The position numbers were made by a program, and so were the translations under genes. A stretch of 62,760 nt of DNA from an uncultured Candidatus Melainabacteria bacterium (lineage in GTDB: Bacteria; Cyanobacteriota; Vampirovibrionia; Gastranaerophilales; Gastranaerophilaceae): positions 1 through 62,760 of the forward strand of contig CAKVJE010000001.1 of NCBI GenBank assembly GCA_934754735.1. Reading direction: 5' to 3'. Positions within the stretch are counted from its first letter, which is position 1. Every line of letters starts with the position of its first letter. Positions 60,708 to 62,760 of the stretch are shown piece by piece. The notes below the pieces were generated by a model. The model saw only the letters and a list, made by a program, of their open reading frames with translations, was not told the DNA's origin and searched no databases.

Positions 60708-61916
60708 ATGAAAATCAATAAAATCAATTTATATAACCCAAATTATAATTTTGCAACAAGAGATAAACAAGATAATAAACAACAAAATGTTACAAATAGC
60801 ATAAAAAGAATAAATTACGCATACCCTCCTATCTTCTTTAAAGGGAAGTCAATTTCTAAGCTTTATGAAGAGTACAACTGGTACATCAATCACGACAAAA
60901 TTCCTGCCTTACAAGCATTTTTAAAAATTGAAGAAACGCCGGAAGTTATGGATAAATTTTTGACAGAGATTTTGAATACAAAAGATAGAAGCATTCAATT
61001 TTTCGATAGCTTCTTGTATTCTCCAAGAGAAGCTGTAAGAGTTACGGAAAAATTGGGTGAAAAAATCGGTACAAATTCTAAAAATTTGATGCCATTCGCT
61101 TTTGATAGCCCATACAATAAATCTTACAACAACTATATAGAGAACAAATTTAATAACGCAAATTGTCTTATATCTCTTCTAAAACTCAGACCTGATTGGA
61201 AAGGTGATAAACTTATTGAAAAAGCAATGCAATTGGGTAATACAAAAGTTGAAATCGGTAATATCCCAAAAGAATTACCAAAACAGCATTTAGATGAAAT
61301 AACAAACTATTTGCGCGGACAAATGGAAACAGGCTATAAATCAAAAAAGAAAATTCCTGAGTTAAATATAGGTAATAGAAAGTATGAGTTTGCGTATTTT
61401 ACAGAAGGTAGATCAGACAAAAACGTATTTGGAGTTTTTACACCTGAAGGTAAGAAGTATGTTATCAAAATGGGCAAACCGGAAGCTAGAAGCTTAGATG
61501 CACCATTTGCACTCGGCACTTTAGCAAAAATTGATTTTTATTTAACAACTCATCGTTGCAGAAATTCTGCACCACTTTGCTATTACAATCATTATGGCAA
61601 TTATTCAATCTATAAGTACATAGAACACACACCGGTAGAAACTCCATCTAAAGATTTGGCAACAATATCCAGTCACTTAACAGATTTTAAAAAATTAGGA
61701 TTATCTTATAATGATACTGTTGGCGATAAAAATTTCTTTAAGCTTGATAATCATTCTACCGATGGAATTAGTACGTTAGAGGGGTTTGAAGAAGGTGTAA
61801 AAAATAATGAATGGATTTCTGTTGATAATGACCACGTTACGTATTATAACCGCTTACAACCGACAGTTTGGGGATTCCACGAATCTTTACCCAATGCAAT
61901 GGGCATGTTTTTCTAA
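60708..61916 (+). CDS. Lineage-specific protein with N-terminal tag, unknown function
   Basis: Not a family I recognise. 402 residues beginning MKINKINLYNPNYNFATR and continuing to YPPIFFKGKSIS, a tag-like segment seen in other proteins of this window. The rest is a mixed alpha/beta protein with FGVFTPEGKKYVIKMG (possibly a nucleotide- or lipid-kinase-like strand) and YKYIEHTPVETP. Some resemblance to kinase-like folds is possible but too weak to call. SD AAAGGAG precedes the ATG. Confidence 0.65.
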   Translation: MKINKINLYNPNYNFATRDKQDNKQQNVTNSIKRINYAYPPIFFKGKSISKLYEEYNWYINHDKIPALQAFLKIEETPEVMDKFLTEILNTKDRSIQFFDSFLYSPREAVRVTEKLGEKIGTNSKNLMPFAFDSPYNKSYNNYIENKFNNANCLISLLKLRPDWKGDKLIEKAMQLGNTKVEIGNIPKELPKQHLDEITNYLRGQMETGYKSKKKIPELNIGNRKYEFAYFTEGRSDKNVFGVFTPEGKKYVIKMGKPEARSLDAPFALGTLAKIDFYLTTHRCRNSAPLCYYNHYGNYSIYKYIEHTPVETPSKDLATISSHLTDFKKLGLSYNDTVGDKNFFKLDNHSTDGISTLEGFEEGVKNNEWISVDNDHVTYYNRLQPTVWGFHESLPNAMGMFF

Positions 61917-61994
61917 AAATTAGTATAAATTTGATATACTCTTGTAATAAATCATTTATATGATATAATAGGTTATCAACTAATGGAGGGATAT

Positions 61995-62183
61995 ATGGCA
62001 AGAGTGTTAATTTCAATGTCTAACGACTTTCTTAATAAGGTAGATAATATTGCATCGTCTGAACAACGCACAAGAAGTGAACTGATTAGAGAAGCATTGA
62101 GAGTTTATATCAAGCGTAATAGAATCTCCAATAATCTTAAAGCAGAGGAAAATGCAACTCTTTTGACAGAGCTTTTAGGATAG
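61995..62183 (+). CDS. Ribbon-helix-helix (CopG/Arc-type) regulator
   Basis: 62 residues: ARVLISMSNDFLNKVDNIA, then RSELIREALRVYIKRN, the beta-strand plus two helices of RHH DNA-binding proteins. The start is ATG 61995 (SD GGAGGGA); the track-length start at 61983 is not supported. Many such proteins are antitoxins, but no toxin gene is beside it; it lies 140 nt upstream of the TolC-family gene and could regulate it. Confidence 0.8.
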   Translation: MARVLISMSNDFLNKVDNIASSEQRTRSELIREALRVYIKRNRISNNLKAEENATLLTELLG

Positions 62184-62323
62184 TTAACTGGTGATGAAAT
62201 AATTCACGATGTTAGATATTATTTTACATTCTTAAAATCTCGTATAAAAAAATGAACACTTATTTTTTATTGTCGTTTATAATATAGTGGTATTGTTGTG
62301 TTTAAAAATAAACAAAAGGATCA

Positions 62324-62760
62324 ATGAAAAATAAGATAAAGTTTATAATAATTGCATTATGTTTGAGTTTGAGCCTTCAAGCAGGCGCAATTCAGAATAT
62401 AAAAATTGAACAAAATTCTGATTTAGGATTGAACGATTGTATAAAAATTGCACTTAATAACAGTCCTGTAATCAAAAAATATATTTTAAATCTTGATGTT
62501 GCAAAATCAACTGTCGGAGTTGCAAAATCTGCATATTTCCCGAGTATAAGCTTGGGTGCAGGGTATAAGCAGGGTTTTGGCGAAAGAAGTCACAACATTG
62601 GAAGTTACCAAACAAGAACACTCCCGGGGTTTGATGCTTCTTTATCACAACTTTTGTGGAACTTTGGCAAAACTGATGCGAATATTAGAATGGAAAAATT
62701 TAATAAAATTGCAGCCGAATTTGATGTTGATGAAATGGTTTTGACAACGATATATAACGT
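62324..62760 (+). CDS. TolC-family outer membrane protein (5' part, runs off the window)
   Basis: ATG at 62324 (SD AAGGATCA) opens a signal peptide (NKIKFIIIALCLSLSLQAGA) and then LGLNDCIKIALNNSPVIKKY, the start of a TolC/OEP helix, AKSTVGVAKSAYFPSISLGA, and LSQLLWNFGKTDANIRMEK. This is the classic opening of TolC-type channels of efflux or type I secretion. The frame is open to the window end (145 codons visible). Confidence 0.88.
   Translation, partial: MKNKIKFIIIALCLSLSLQAGAIQNIKIEQNSDLGLNDCIKIALNNSPVIKKYILNLDVAKSTVGVAKSAYFPSISLGAGYKQGFGERSHNIGSYQTRTLPGFDASLSQLLWNFGKTDANIRMEKFNKIAAEFDVDEMVLTTIYN

Noticed and set aside
61995..62183. Antitoxin of a toxin-antitoxin pair
   Set aside because: No reading frame for a toxin lies within the following 140 nt or upstream.

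Overview
The window looks like a chromosomal segment from a non-photosynthetic relative of the cyanobacteria (Melainabacteria/Vampirovibrionia, most likely a gut Gastranaerophilales). This is inferred from three things: AT-rich sequence with compact operons; several cyanobacteria-type genes with no photosynthesis gene near them (an LdpA-like iron-sulfur protein, a Tic20-like membrane protein, an NblS/Hik33-like histidine kinase, a SulP transporter); and Gram-negative envelope genes (an LptF/LptG permease, a MlaA domain, a TolC-type protein). I see no prophage, transposase, CRISPR array or rRNA. The one RNA gene is tRNA-Cys(GCA), just upstream of dnaA.

Layout. 1-2386 (-): the N-terminal part of a large protein that starts as a flagellin and continues as 18-residue beta-roll repeats. 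2577-4979 (+): rsmH, an FtsL-like division protein and the LdpA-like protein. 4993-11542: a divergent chemosensory locus (tandem CheW and a response-regulator diguanylate cyclase on -, a sensorless MCP and a CheA-REC hybrid on +). 11648-19320: homoserine dehydrogenase, SulP transporter, UDP-xylose pathway (ugd, uxs) and wecB. 19421-22377: a STAS-like protein, an acyltransferase remnant, two small membrane proteins and a TPR protein. 22448-32155: dnaA, tRNA-Cys, a GH13 glucanase, era, a large membrane/coiled-coil protein, purB, nnrD and nth. 32187-42681: a zinc-ribbon membrane protein, a MlaA-alpha/beta-hydrolase fusion, purA, an NfnA-like flavoprotein, a Memo-AMMECR1 fusion, an LptF/LptG permease and an aminotransferase. 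42731-49714: TlyA, TatD, a UvrA2-type ATPase, Tic20-like, TPR, rsfS and rpiB. 49881-62760: a calpain-like protein, rpsF-ssb-rpsR, a probable D-threonate pathway (dtnK-pdxA2), the NblS-like kinase, a radical SAM/SPASM protein, glyA, another tagged protein, an RHH regulator and the start of a TolC-family gene.

Three patterns cut across the gene list. (1) At least ten genes have a -10 hexamer ending 6-7 nt before the ATG and no Shine-Dalgarno sequence, which predicts leaderless mRNAs alongside ordinary SD-led genes. (2) Direct repeats of TGTAAM at 10-12 bp lie about 32-39 bp upstream of the -10 box of the flagellin-like gene and four other lineage-specific genes. They match the site logic of WalR and cyanobacterial RpaB, and the window encodes an NblS/WalK-like kinase. 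(3) Several unrelated proteins without signal peptides start with a short extension that ends in a hydrophobic-F-K/R/Q motif. Together these suggest a lineage-specific regulon for surface or exported proteins. This is inference from sequence alone.
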